Source of the DNA: Erodium maritimum
Taxonomy: Eukaryota > Streptophyta > Magnoliopsida > Geraniales > Geraniaceae
Assembly (NCBI GenBank): GCA_963921825.1
Contig: OY997588.1
Span: 158,487,120-158,551,119 of the forward strand
Length of the DNA: 64,000 nucleotides
Reading direction: 5' to 3'
Below are positions 1 through 11,219 of the stretch, one piece after another (the stretch's first letter is position 1; the number at the start of each line of letters is the position of its first letter). The notes below the pieces were generated by a model that did no database searches, was not told where the DNA came from, and saw only the letters and a list, made by a program, of their open reading frames with translations. The translations under genes and the position numbers were made by a program.

Positions 1-1705
1 GTGTGATGGTGGCCAATGAGGTCTTAGATGATATTTGTCGTAAGAAGAGGCGTGCGACTATGGTCAAGCTTGATTTCGAGAAAGCCTTTGACAAGTTCGA
101 TTGGTTGTATCTTAAGCGGGTGATGCTTTCTATGGGTTTTGGGTCTCGTTGGATTATGTGGATTTTTTCTTTCCTTGAGGGGCACTCCTCTGTCTTTATT
201 AATGATTACTCGTCTACTCCATTTCTTGTTCTTCGAGACGTTCTCCAGGTGTATTCTATCTCCCCCTTCTAGTTCGTCATAATCGCTGAGGGCCTCCATC
301 AACTCGTTGAACACAATATTAGATTGAGCTTATTTAGTGGAGTTTGGGTTGGAGCTGATATCTGCGTCTCCCACCTTTAGTTTGTGGATGACACATTGTT
401 GTCTTTGGAGGTTGATACCCTGTAGCTTTACCACGTTCGTTTGTTACTTCATTGTTTTGAGCTGATATCGGGTTTGCATACCAACTTTGACAAGTCCGCT
501 CTTTTGACCTTGGGTATTGATATGCTCTCGAGCTTTGATCTTTCCTCAGCCTTTGGGTTGCGATTTGGATCACCTTCCCCTTACTTATCTGGTTTTTCAG
601 CTTGGAGGTAACCCAAGACATGTCTATTTTTGGATCCCGATTATTGCCAAGTTCCAAGAGAGACTTGGGGTGTGTTAAGCTCATCTTCTCTCTTTCGAGG
701 GTCGCCTCACTTTGAATCGGTCTACTCCATCCAGCCTCTCGATCTTTTACATGTCAGTTTTTCGAGCCCCAAAACAAGTTTTGCTTCTGATGGAGAGGAT
801 CCAGCAACGCCTCCTTTGGGCTTCCCCTTCAATCGAGGGTTGTTTGGCCAAAGTATATTAGGATAGAATGTGTAGTTCCAAGTTAACAGGAGGACTTGGT
901 ATCCTCAACCTGGAGGCGATTAACAAGAGCTTGCTCCTGAAGTTGTGGTGGGGGTTTGCCATGGAGCAGACTTCTTTATGACGAGGGTGTTATGTGCTCG
1001 TCACGGATGGGTCGAGTATGAATGGAATCTCTCTTGTCTTTCGCTCGAATATCGCTCTTCTTCTTTGGTTCTTCGTCACATTGCTCATCTAGCTCAAGAT
1101 CTTCGTTTTCTTGATATTCTTGTCCTGGCCAAGGTTCGTTGGTTGTTATGGTCTGATTGTTTCATCCGTTTCTAGGAGGATGCATGGGTCACAGATGTTC
1201 CTCTTTCGACTCTATTCCCTTGCCTTTACATCTAGTTGGTGGAGCAAGGTCAGTCGATAATTCACTTCAAGGTGAACGATGAGTGGAATTTCATTTTCCG
1301 AAGTTACCTCTTAGATAGAGAGCTCCACGCCGTGGAGGGCATTCGCACCTTTCTCTTGGACGTTCGTCCGACTTTTCCTAGTCCTGACAAGTTGTCCTGG
1401 TCCTTGGATCCCCATGGTTTTTCGACATCGACATCCTTTGATGTCTTTTCCAGCATCGACGGGGTGGACTCGGCTTTCTGGGCCTCCACAGTTTGGAAGA
1501 GTGCTGCTCCGCCTAAATTCCAATCTTTTATTTGGCTTGTCGCTCTCGAGATCATCCCTACTACATCTTTCTTGGTGGCGAGGGGTTTCCCAATCCCGAT
1601 GGGTCTTTGGTTGTGTCCTATGTGTGGCAGACAAATCGAAGACACCTCTCACCTTCTAATTACTTGCGGATGGGCTTGGCATGTTTCATACTTGGTTCTT
1701 CAATG

Positions 1706-1736
<31 letters not shown>

Positions 1737-2209
1737 GGGGGGGGTCTCCTCAGCTCTCTCTTCTTCTCCTGTTTTGCTCATCTCGTCGTGGTCTTCCATT
1801 TGTGGGGTGTGTCGGCTGTGCAAATCTCTGTCTCGTCTCACTTTTAGGATTATGGTTCCTTTGGTTAGCTCGGAATGTCAGAATTTTCCAAGGAGCTTCG
1901 ATCCCTGATTCGTCTATCATTCTTCGAAGAATCCAGTTTGAGGCGCTTACGTTGCTTCAAGCGGAACGGAAAGTCTCGTCTCCTAACTATTGGATGGTAC
2001 CGTCGACTCTTGCTCTCTCAGCCTGTTTGAGCTCTTCTTCTCCCTCACTTCTTTTTTTCTTTTTCTCCTCCCCTATGTTCGGAGTGTCTCTTTCAGCCCT
2101 TTCAGATCTTGTAGACCCTTTTATATCTTTTTGTTAGATTGGTGGTTTGTGGTTTTCTTCCCAAAACTCACACCACTTATTAATGCATTTCTTATTTTTT
2201 GATAAAAAG
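1..2209 (+). mobile_element. Degenerate L1-type LINE, 3' part
   Basis: Remnant of a non-LTR retrotransposon that enters from the left edge. Bases 3-272 encode a reverse-transcriptase piece with the plant LINE signature VKLDFEKAFDKFDW. Near 370-400 a different frame gives FVDDT, the equivalent of the YxDD catalytic box. Bases 1236-1690 encode a zf-RVT zinc-ribbon-like region (FWASTVWKSAAPPKFQSFIW, then CPMCGRQIEDTSHLL). The pieces lie in several frames separated by stops, so the element is dead. The 3' end runs to GATAAAAA near 2208, and the last 70 bp recur at 36344-36419. A 25-G tract interrupts the coding remnant. Confidence 0.85.
1720..1744 (+). repeat. Homopolymer tract of 25 G after (TG)n
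   Basis: A short TG dinucleotide run leads straight into 25 consecutive G inside the dead LINE. Such a tract is prone to slippage and could form a G-quadruplex on the + strand. Its exact length may be an assembly estimate. Confidence 0.95.
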
Positions 2210-2292
2210 TAGAAACAAAAATTCCTGACTCACTCAACTCATTCTATAAATTAATAAGAAATTATCCCGTATCACATAAATAGAGACAATTC

Positions 2293-2405
2293 TTCAACGC
2301 ATATATTCACATGATATACAATCAAGGTAGTTCAAACTACAGAATAATTTCAACACACATGTTCGCATGATATACAGTCATGGTGGTTCAAACTGCAGAA
2401 TAATT
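2293..2405. repeat. Two tandem 56-57-bp units
   Basis: Two adjacent diverged copies share the core CATGATATACA, then GTGGTTCAAACTGCAGAATAAT or a close variant. They lie in the 2210-3283 stretch between the LINE end and the stop of the heat-stress factor gene. I see no gene in that stretch; part of it is probably 3' UTR of the heat-stress factor. Confidence 0.8.
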
Positions 2406-3283
2406 AGCAGATAACACTTTACAAACATTCATGCAATGTAATATACAAGTCTAAAAATCTACTAAAACACATACATTTTTGGGTATTAACAGAAGCTAAG
2501 TATGAGTTTTGAGACTCAACACACAATCATATTCATCTTCAATACATTCCACCAGACAAATAACCAAATATCAGTGCCAGGTAGAGTCTGAGGTGCAGAC
2601 AAAGCCACAACATTGCCAATTACAGTACCAAGAAAAACCAGAACCATGCATTGTTGTTAATACATCTGAATCCAGAAAAGTTCTCTCCCCAACCTGAATA
2701 ATGGCAAAACTAGTATCTGGTGAAGGTTTAAAGAACAATATCTCCAAAGCTTGGCCGCTGCTGACGATGATGACAATGAAAGTGACTGATGAGAACTCAA
2801 TTGCCAGAACTCTGAAAAAATCTACAAACTTCAATAATTAACATAACATATAATTATTGATCATATGTTCTTCAAACTTTGCAGCTACGTGTCCACAACT
2901 TCGAGTGATCTACAATCATTTGAGGCCAAGAACTGAGAGAGAAAGAATGTGTGATTACAGAGGAAGAAGAGTTAATGTAGAGGAACTGAATTCACAAAGA
3001 GGAATCGAAAACAAGAACCTTTGGGACAGATCATGAGAGTGAGAGTATGAGTATCAGAAGCTCTGGTTGAGCCATGCCTACAAAGCTATAACAAAGATTG
3101 AGAGAGACAAGGGAGGGATGATATAAACAACAGTCAGAAAAAGGCGAAAATGGAGATTTTTGTACGGGTATGCCACTGAAGAGATCTTTAGGCCTGCAAA
3201 GGGAAGACATGAAGATGAGAGTTATAGCCTAATGGCATTGAATATATGACTAAATTGCTTGTTACCCAAGTTAGAGTTTCTGC

Positions 3284-5074
3284 TCATTTCGAGGTTGAAC
3301 CCAGATACCCCAACCGATCATCCAATACATCTATGTCTTCTTCGTCTTCATGTTCACATCCATTAAACCTCTCATTCAGCAGATCCTCCCAAAACCTTTC
3401 GTCGAGCTCTCTATAGCCACTCTCTAGACTCACAAGCTCTTCATGTTCTTCTTCTTCTTCTTCATCCTCCCTCCTTGCCTTCCCCAAACCTTGCATTTCC
3501 AATGCAAGTGTTTCCAACTCCGAAACCTCAACCTTATAGTCGTCAAACACTCGATCAAGCCGCTGTCCAACCAGGTTTTTGCTAGATTCACCTACATTTC
3601 CAATAAGCCTCCTCCTCTTCTTGTTCAAGACATCTTCAAGCTCCTTCCTTTTCTCGTTCTGATGCACTAACTGCTGTAGAAAAGCCGGGTTTTGTAATGC
3701 TCTTGCTAAGAAAGCCATCATTTGCTGCTGCTTCTGTTCTATCCCTTGCAGCCTCTCCTCCATTGCTTTGAGATAGGCTCTATTGCTCTCCTGTTGCTGC
3801 CTAAGCTTCATGAGCTCCATCATTAGGACCTGTTTGTCTCTCCTGAGACGATCAAGTTCTTCATTTGATGCGAATCTCCCAACGTCTACGAAAGGGCTTA
3901 GAGTTTGCTGGTGAGGGAGAGGAGGCTGAGAAGGTGCTTTCCTTCTCTTGATAGTCCTCAGGAGATGTTTTTGACCCTTCACAAACCCTTCATTGGCAAA
4001 TTCCCATTTATCTGAATCAATTTTTCTAAATCCCTGTTGAATTCAATTGCCATAGTCAGTATCAATTCCAGAAAGCAATGAATCAGCAACAAAAACTAAG
4101 AAAATGTCTTCCAAAGTGGTGGCATGTGTAGTAAGGATCAAAGATCATAACTTTGAATTTTGATACTTTGTTAAAGTCTCATCCAACCAAAAAAAAAATG
4201 AAGTAGCTCAAGTCTTCTACACTTGAGCTGTTAAACTAGCATCAAGAAAACACAAATATATGTTATTAGGGAGATTTACACTATCTAAACAGATTTAGAG
4301 AATCTCCAAAACCCTTCCTCAAATGCTCACTTGCCACATATATCCATAAAGCTATTGAAAAAACTTTGTATTCTAATATAGTGTACCAATTCTGCATCTT
4401 TGCACATGGTAGTAGCTCAAAACAGTGTGCAAAAAAAAATTACTAAGATTTTTGGGACCATTTACAAATTGAGCAAGACCCCACTTCCACAAAGAACCAC
4501 TCAGAATAGAAAATGGAAGAATCAAATTGAATTAAACACTAGTATAATATCATTAACTGAACCCAATAATGGAAAACTGAAAATATTATAACAAGGAACA
4601 GTGAGATAAGCTTCAACAACCACCGGTCTAAACTAAAATCACCCAGATCAATTTCATGATCATATAACCCAAATCAAGATCACATAGCTCATCAGAACAA
4701 TCAAATTGAATTTCAGAACTTTATCAACTGCAAAAACCAACAAATTGAAGAACATCAATACTCACATAAGTGTTGAGCTGCCTGACAAAGCTTGAGAAAT
4801 TGCTGTGCTTGAAGAATCTGGGGAGGAGCCATGTGGAGAAGCCACGAGGGTCCCATACAACAAAGCTATTACCTCCACTGCTCCACGAAACTATGTGAGA
4901 TGTGGTTAGGTCATCGACCATCTCAAAGGTCTTGGTGAGGAATGGTGGTGGACCTATGTCATGAAGACCCTCTCTCGGCTGTGGTAAAGGCAACATTTCT
5001 GGGTCATCGCCATGGCCGTACAGCGAAGAGCTCGATCCTGGGTACTCTTCCTTTACTGGGTAAAACGGATTCAT
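3284..5074 (-). CDS. HSFA6B: Class A heat-stress transcription factor, HSFA6b-like
   Basis: DNA-binding activator that recognises heat-shock elements in the nucleus. Two exons join in phase 0: 5074-4766 and 4033-3284, giving about 352 residues. The intron has GTGAGT and CAG ends and splits the winged-helix DNA-binding domain after LNTY, the conserved plant HSF intron position. The DNA-binding domain spans about residues 41-134 ([46 protein letters not shown]). Next come a basic KRRK cluster, the HR-A/B coiled coil from about 160 to 225 ([20 protein letters not shown]), a KKRRR nuclear signal near 240, the AHA-type motif [10 protein letters not shown] near 317 and an export-like tail LGYLGSTSK. 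The start [10 protein letters not shown] is preferred to an in-frame ATG 48 bases upstream because it matches the family N-terminus. The tail and N-terminus fit the A6 subgroup, A6b best; A2 is less likely. Confidence 0.9.
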
Positions 5075-5799
5075 CTTCACAAACGGAAAGGACCCAGAAA
5101 CAAAATTAGGTAATATAGGCATAAAATTGCTGATTCAGGACCTGGGTGTTGATGGATTGAGCAGATTTATCGACCAAGTATTGTAAAATCGAATTCCCAG
5201 AAAACCCCGAAAGCGTTATGTTCGAATCAGTTGAATGGCAGAGAAAAGCTCAGAGCTTTACGGAAGGGACGAGAAAAATGAAACAGTGATGAAGAAGAAA
5301 AGAAATTAGAGTACATCGAAATGCATATAGAAGCAAGTGAAGCATCGGTAGATCCAGATATGGCGTGCTACTTAACAACAGAGCGAAAAAAATGCAGTAA
5401 TCGGCATTAAAACTCAGGCAAGTGATGATTCGCGGAAACCCCAGGAAAATTGATGGAATTTTCTGGGCAACCAAACAGTTCCTCTGTTTTTTTGTTCTTG
5501 TGGAAGTCGATTTGTGCCGTTATGGAAGATGATGTTCGTGACTGTCCATAAATACAGAAAAGTATGGGCAAGTGGCGTGTTAGGGGCTAATAAAATACAA
5601 TTTATCGATAAATATCTTCATTAATTATAACTTCGAAGGTTCTAGACCTTCTTTGTTGCTTCAAGTTTGTCAAACGTTGGAGTGATGGGAGAAAATTGGA
5701 GTCCTAAGAAAATTCGGTAAGTTTTAAGGTGTGGCCGGGTGTATGCTGATACGGTGGAGAAGAGTGGTGTGGGGCCCGCTAAATATTCTTTTGACGGAA
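5075..5799 (-). other. Leader and proximal promoter of the heat-stress factor gene
   Basis: No gene seen. This is all the upstream sequence the heat-stress factor gene has before the LINE begins. It holds a heat-shock-element-like motif at 5635-5646. No convincing TATA box could be fixed. Confidence 0.5.
5635..5646 (+). promoter_or_regulatory. Heat-shock element (three inverted 5-bp units)
   Basis: GAAGGTTCTAGA matches the HSE pattern of alternating GAA and TTC units. Two units are perfect and the third (GAC) has one mismatch. It lies about 560 bp upstream of the heat-stress factor start, so auto- or cross-regulation by HSFs is plausible but inferred. Confidence 0.55.
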
Positions 5800-5810
5800 T
5801 GAGGGATTTA

Positions 5811-8800
5811 TTATAAAGAATCCGAAGCCAGTAACCCAGAAATGGGTTCTGGTAAAGACGAATAATCCCACATCATAGATGCCCACTCCCGAGCATTCCT
5901 AGCTAATTCATGAGCTACTTTGTTTGCAGTCATTTTACAATGGACTACAGTTACATCAATCAATCTAACAATAATCTGCTTACAATCCTCAACTAAAGCT
6001 CCAAATGGAGTAATCAGAGTCGAATTACTATTGATAGCCAACACTAAACTCAAGCAATCCGACTCAACTACTCCATTACCATACCCTCTTACCTCCAACT
6101 CCTGCAAGGCCTCCTTCAAACTCAACGCCTCTATCAGCTCTGGATCCTGCAACCCCTTAAACACCTTGCACTGTAAGAAACATGGAGTGCCATCATCCCC
6201 CCGACAAACCCAGCCACCCCCACCACCAACACCCTCAAAAAATGCCGCATCAGAATTAACCTTCCACCTTCCGATGGTCGGTTTCTTCCATTTCCCCGTA
6301 TCTGCCGCCCGACCCCCTGTCTCCCTGATCTCCACCACCTGAGCTTCTTTCCAACCTGACAGTAGGAGTTCAGCACTCCTAACAATCCCCTCCACCGTAG
6401 GGCTTTTACCTTCCCACACCCTTTGGTTACGAGCCCTCCAAAGTCCCCAACAAAGAACCGAGATAATGTCGACCGACGTGCCTCCCCCCACCGACCAGCC
6501 GGCCTGCACCCAATCTCGAAACAACTGGATGCCCACCGGCAAAACACCTAACACCCTTCTCCAAACCGCTTTCGCCACCGGACAACAAAACATAACATGC
6601 TCTATAGATTCGGCCTCCCCGCAAACCACACAATTCAACTCCACATTGACCCTCCTGGCCCTTAAATTGTCGTTAGTAGGCAGGAAACCTGAAACCCCCC
6701 TCCACAAAAAATGGCAAAATTTTGGAGGAACCTTGAGGTTCCAAAGTTTCTTCCAGAACACATCACGGTCCGAGTCTCTCCATCTTCCTTCCTGAACCTG
6801 AAGCGTTCGGTATACATCCCGCACACTGTAATAACCACTCCGAGAGCCCCTCCAGTACCAATCGTCCCCCCCAAGGCTAGAATTCAGCGGGACTCTCAAG
6901 ATAGCATCAACATCCTGAGGATCAAACAACTCTCTAATCAGCGACTCATTCCAAGTCCTCGACCCTGTGATAAATAAGCTATTAACCGAACAGTGACCCA
7001 ACCTAGGGAGCTCGGACTCCACTAGGCCCGAATCTGTCAACAACCAAGGCACCCTGAGAACCTTTGTACCCTCACCAGATCCAATTCTCCTGCGAATGCC
7101 CTTCTTCACAATATCCTGCGCATCCAAAATGCTATTCCATATTGGGCTAGAATTTGGTCTTCTCACTGCATCAATAAACTCAGACATCGGATAATACTTG
7201 GCCTTCATAATGCGTGCCACTAGACTACCTGGGTTACACATCAATCTCCACCCCTGTTTCCCCAATAAGGCCAAATTGAAATCATGTAATATCTTAAAAC
7301 CCATACCTCCTTTAAGCTTGTGATCACACAATCCCTGCCAACTTCTCCACTTAATGCCTTTACCTGTTCTAGCATCATTGCTCCACCAAAATCTGTTCAT
7401 CTCAACCTCTAACTCATGAATCAATGAAACTGGCAACCTGTAGATACTCATAGTGTAGGTAGGGAGCGCCTGAATAACAGACTTCAGGAGTACCTCCTTA
7501 CCCGCCTTACTCAGTAACAACTCATCCCAATTGCCAATACGCTGAACAATTCGCTCTTTGATGTAGCTCAATGCCCGGTATTTTCTACGTCCCAAAATCA
7601 CCGGTAAACCTAAATAGGAGCCTACAGCCTCCGACACCTGCATACCCAAAATCCCCCCAATCCGCCTCCTCATATCCGCCTCCGTGTTTGGGCTGAACAC
7701 GATCGAGGACTTAGTCACATTTACCTTCTGACCCAAGGCCCTCTCGTACAGCCCCAATAACTCTTTCCAACGATAGGCTTCCTCCTCCAACGCTCTGCCA
7801 AAAAACAGACTATCATCTGCAAAGAATAAATGAGTAACTGACGGAGCCTCCCTAACTACTCTGGTACCCTGTATCAGCCCTCTCATCTCGAAGTTTTCAA
7901 TAAGCCGAGACAAACCTTCAGCACAAATAATAAAAAGGAATGGAGAAAGCGGGTCACCTTGGCGAATCCCTCTGCCCGGTACAATCGGCCCCAACCTTCG
8001 ACCTTCCGAGGCTACCCATAGCTTTACGGAACTAACACACACCATGATGAGTCGAACCCAATGCGGATCAAACCCCATCCGGAGGAGGATCCTTTCCAGA
8101 TAACCCCATTCGACCCGATCATAGGCCTTCTGCATATCAACCTTTATCGTCATACTACCAACCTTCCCCTGTCTCCTATTCTTCTGAGCATGCAGAACCT
8201 CTCCTGAAATCATCAAATTATCAGTAATAAGCCTCCCCTTCAGGAAGGCGCTCTGGGATTCCGAAATAATTTCCTGTAAGATCCCTGACAATCTCCTGCT
8301 CATCACCTTCGTCACGACCTTGTATAGCACGTTACAAAGAGCAATAGGCCGAAAATCACCCATTCTCCTCGGGGATCTCAACTTAGGAATTAGAACTAAA
8401 TTTGTGTCATTCAAATTCCTAGGTAAGACTCCCGTCAGAAAAAACTCCTTAACCAACTTACATACCTGGTTCCCCACCACCGACCAGAACCTCTGATAAA
8501 ACCCTGGATTGAAACCATCCGGGCCCGGAGCTTTCAAAGGCAACATGCTAAACACCGCAAGGCGAACCTCCTCATCCTCAACCGGTCTTAATAGAGACTG
8601 ATTGTGATCTGCCGAAACCAATTGAGGCACCAACGCACTAACTACATCCTCATTCTCGACACCTGCAGAAAATAGTTTCACAAAATAATCCTGCATCTCC
8701 TCCTCCAACCCTGCTTCCCAGTGTCTCTCCACACCCGAACTATCCAACAACGATCGAATCCGGTTTCGTCTTCTCCTGGCCGTAGTTTTCCTATGAAAAT

Positions 8801-9863
8801 ACTTGGAATTTTGATCACCACCCCTATGCCAATGTTGTTTCGCTCTTTGTCTCCAAATATCGTCCTTCTGTGCTAACAACTTGGGCATTTCAGAAGGCAG
8901 CCACTTAACTCGCCCACTACACCTCCGGTCCCACTTCCCCCTGAGTCGACCCAGCTCCACCCTACACCTTCTTATACGAGCTGAAATCGAGTCAACTGAC
9001 CGGCCTGCCCACTTTTTCAGCTCCTCTGCTGTCCGGCGCAGTCGAACCTCAATATTCAGGTCAATTTCTGCATTCCACACTGATCGAACAATCTGCTCAC
9101 ACTCCGGGTCCCTGTTCCAAGCTTCCTCAAAACGGAATCTACGAGACCGCCTCTCTCTATTGTTCCTTCTTGCATACAGAATAATGGGAGCATGATCCGA
9201 CGTGGATAAACCCCCATGCCATAAGCTCGAGTCCGGGTATAAAGCGTCCCACTGTTGGTTAACCCCCAACCTGTCCAACTGAACCTCTAGTCTATCCTGA
9301 CCAGACCTCCTATTATCCCAAGTAAACCTGTAACCTTGGATCTCCACATCACGCAAACCGCTGTCAACCAAGGCTTTCCTAAATCCAGTCTGGAGTGCAA
9401 CAGGATAAGAATGCCCTCCAAACCTATCATTCGACGATAAGGTATTGTTAAGACCCCCCATCAAGGCCCACGGCCCCGTCCATCTACCTCGTAGCGACCT
9501 TATCAGCTCCCAAGTCACATGTCTCCTATCCCATTTCGGTTCACCATAAATACCCGTCAACCTGATCTTCACCCCTTCTGCATTCTGCAATTCCATATCC
9601 ACATGATTTGGAGAGAAAGATAAAAGGGTCCCGTTATCTTTGTCTTTCCAAAACATTGCCAAACCACCTCCGCCATTAACACTATCCACCGAAAAAGCCC
9701 CCTCCATACCCAAAACACCACGCAAATTAACAACCACAAACTTCCTACACTTCGTTTCAGACAAAAAAATCACATCGGGTTTCTTCTGAGCTACAAGCTC
9801 AATTAGGAACTGTTTTGCCGCGGGGTTCCCAAGTCCCCGGCAGTTCCAAGTCAGGAAAATCAT
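5811..9863 (-). CDS. LINE ORF2: endonuclease, reverse transcriptase and RNase H polyprotein
   Basis: A 1350-residue retrotransposition protein. Residues 1-225 are an APE-type endonuclease: N7 in WNCRG, E36 in SETK, and SDHAP at 222-226. The usual GDxN motif reads GGLN at 136-139, so a catalytic Asp is Gly. The reverse transcriptase follows, with KAPGPDGFNPGFYQRFW, SAFLKGRLITDN, KVDMQKAYDRVEW, GIRQGDPLSPFLF and the catalytic FADD. Next is a zf-RVT region (PPKFCHFLWRGVSGFLPTN, CVVCGEAESIEHVMFCC). The C-terminal RNase H has its acidic residues in NSDAAF, IEALSLKEAL and VESDCLSLV, ending ANKVAHELARNA. The start ATG overlaps the ORF1 stop as ATGA, suggesting coupled reinitiation. RNase H at the C-terminus is known from plant L1 lineages. 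The RT and RNase H look intact, while the endonuclease is probably inactive. Confidence 0.95.
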   Translation of the reverse strand: MIFLTWNCRGLGNPAAKQFLIELVAQKKPDVIFLSETKCRKFVVVNLRGVLGMEGAFSVDSVNGGGGLAMFWKDKDNGTLLSFSPNHVDMELQNAEGVKIRLTGIYGEPKWDRRHVTWELIRSLRGRWTGPWALMGGLNNTLSSNDRFGGHSYPVALQTGFRKALVDSGLRDVEIQGYRFTWDNRRSGQDRLEVQLDRLGVNQQWDALYPDSSLWHGGLSTSDHAPIILYARRNNRERRSRRFRFEEAWNRDPECEQIVRSVWNAEIDLNIEVRLRRTAEELKKWAGRSVDSISARIRRCRVELGRLRGKWDRRCSGRVKWLPSEMPKLLAQKDDIWRQRAKQHWHRGGDQNSKYFHRKTTARRRRNRIRSLLDSSGVERHWEAGLEEEMQDYFVKLFSAGVENEDVVSALVPQLVSADHNQSLLRPVEDEEVRLAVFSMLPLKAPGPDGFNPGFYQRFWSVVGNQVCKLVKEFFLTGVLPRNLNDTNLVLIPKLRSPRRMGDFRPIALCNVLYKVVTKVMSRRLSGILQEIISESQSAFLKGRLITDNLMISGEVLHAQKNRRQGKVGSMTIKVDMQKAYDRVEWGYLERILLRMGFDPHWVRLIMVCVSSVKLWVASEGRRLGPIVPGRGIRQGDPLSPFLFIICAEGLSRLIENFEMRGLIQGTRVVREAPSVTHLFFADDSLFFGRALEEEAYRWKELLGLYERALGQKVNVTKSSIVFSPNTEADMRRRIGGILGMQVSEAVGSYLGLPVILGRRKYRALSYIKERIVQRIGNWDELLLSKAGKEVLLKSVIQALPTYTMSIYRLPVSLIHELEVEMNRFWWSNDARTGKGIKWRSWQGLCDHKLKGGMGFKILHDFNLALLGKQGWRLMCNPGSLVARIMKAKYYPMSEFIDAVRRPNSSPIWNSILDAQDIVKKGIRRRIGSGEGTKVLRVPWLLTDSGLVESELPRLGHCSVNSLFITGSRTWNESLIRELFDPQDVDAILRVPLNSSLGGDDWYWRGSRSGYYSVRDVYRTLQVQEGRWRDSDRDVFWKKLWNLKVPPKFCHFLWRGVSGFLPTNDNLRARRVNVELNCVVCGEAESIEHVMFCCPVAKAVWRRVLGVLPVGIQLFRDWVQAGWSVGGGTSVDIISVLCWGLWRARNQRVWEGKSPTVEGIVRSAELLLSGWKEAQVVEIRETGGRAADTGKWKKPTIGRWKVNSDAAFFEGVGGGGGWVCRGDDGTPCFLQCKVFKGLQDPELIEALSLKEALQELEVRGYGNGVVESDCLSLVLAINSNSTLITPFGALVEDCKQIIVRLIDVTVVHCKMTANKVAHELARNAREWASMMWDYSSLPEPISGLLASDSL

Positions 9864-11219
9864 TGGGCCTGGCGGGGTTGCTTCACAACCCTCGCCAACT
9901 CCATCAGCTCTACGTCTTGAGAATCAGGGATTTGAGTCGTCCCAAAATTCTCTGTCTGCTCACTGGTTATCTTCGACCTCTTCCCCAAAACCGAAGTTCC
10001 CGAATTACCCAGGTCCGAGTTGTCTTCGTCAATACTCGGCCTGGGCCTTGTCATCCTCCTAAACTTCTTCGGACCATTATTAACACCCACCTCCATACTC
10101 CCCTCTGCGGTTCCAGAACTAGTTACCACCCCACCAACCCGACCATCACCAAGAGGAAGGCTCTCCACCGGTGCAACATTAAGATCCATGTTGCTCTTGT
10201 CTCTTACTGCCGGATCTCCCAACACCCCCTCCATATTGTCACCCGAGAAACTGCCTCCTTCCCCCTCACCCCCATGCCGCTCACCATTGCTCCTTTTTTT
10301 TCCCCGCACCAGCCAACCTGTCAGATCGTTGGGAGTGGTCTTTATTTCTCCACTCACTATCAGACCGAGACTGAGAACTAAACCTCTTAGAACTCTCATC
10401 ATCGACCACTTTACCACGGGTCGACATAGCCTCTTTAGATTGACTGAACCTTCTTACCAATGCACTGGACCTCATAAAATCACCATAAGGCAGCACTTCA
10501 GGTTCTTTTCCCACCTCCACAAATTCACATTCCTTCATCGTATGACTGATTCTACCACAGCAATAACAAAAGTCTTGAAGTCGTTCATACTTCATTCTCA
10601 CCCAAGTAGCTACATTTGAATTACTTGCACGAAACTTCACTTGTCTCCTCAAAGGTTTATTAATGTCCCATCTAACTCTTATACGTAGGAACTCATCCCT
10701 AGCCCTACCATCTTCATCACAATCTGCTTCAACAAAGTCACCCACCAAGTTCCCTACCCTCTCTCCAACCATACTGTTTCTTGCAATAAAAGGGAGATTC
10801 CACAGTTGAACCCACAGTAAAATGGTATCAAAAACCAGCAACTCAGGCTTTACCTCAGGATCGAAGTCTTGCAGCAGCAAGATTGATTTGTTGAACCACC
10901 AAGGTTCCATGTCACGGATCCTCAACTTCGACCGCTCCGACGGAAAGAAGAAGCCAAAAACCCCCGGGGCAAGAGTTTCGATCTTCAATTCCGGCTCGCC
11001 CCAACTGTTTTTCAGAACCTCCTTGAATACTTTTCGATTGAAACCTTTCCGCGCGAGAAGCTTCCCAGCCAAGCCAAACCTGTATTTCTCCCCACCCACT
11101 CGGAGATCACTTGCCGGGATGACCAACTCCTCTTCTTCATCCTCCAGGATTATCCCACCGAGTCGATCACCCAACTCACCGATGCCCGGCTCCCCACTGT
11201 CAGATTGAACCTGCGCCAT
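9860..11219 (-). pseudogene. LINE ORF1 (DUF4283 plus CCHC zinc knuckle), frameshifted
   Basis: Gag-like RNA-binding protein of plant LINEs. From the ATG at 11219 the frame runs 312 residues to a stop at 10281-10283. It contains a DUF4283-type domain (about residues 37-130; MEPWWFNKSILLLQDFDP) and a zf-CCHC_4 knuckle CYCCGRISHTMKEC near residue 220. An adjoining frame continues through 10417-9860 with acidic, Ser- and Gly-rich sequence and ends in a stop overlapping the ORF2 start. The frame change coincides with a run of eight A (T8 on the + strand, 10294-10301), so one extra A explains it. It may be an inactivating indel or, less likely, a slippage site. Confidence 0.85.
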
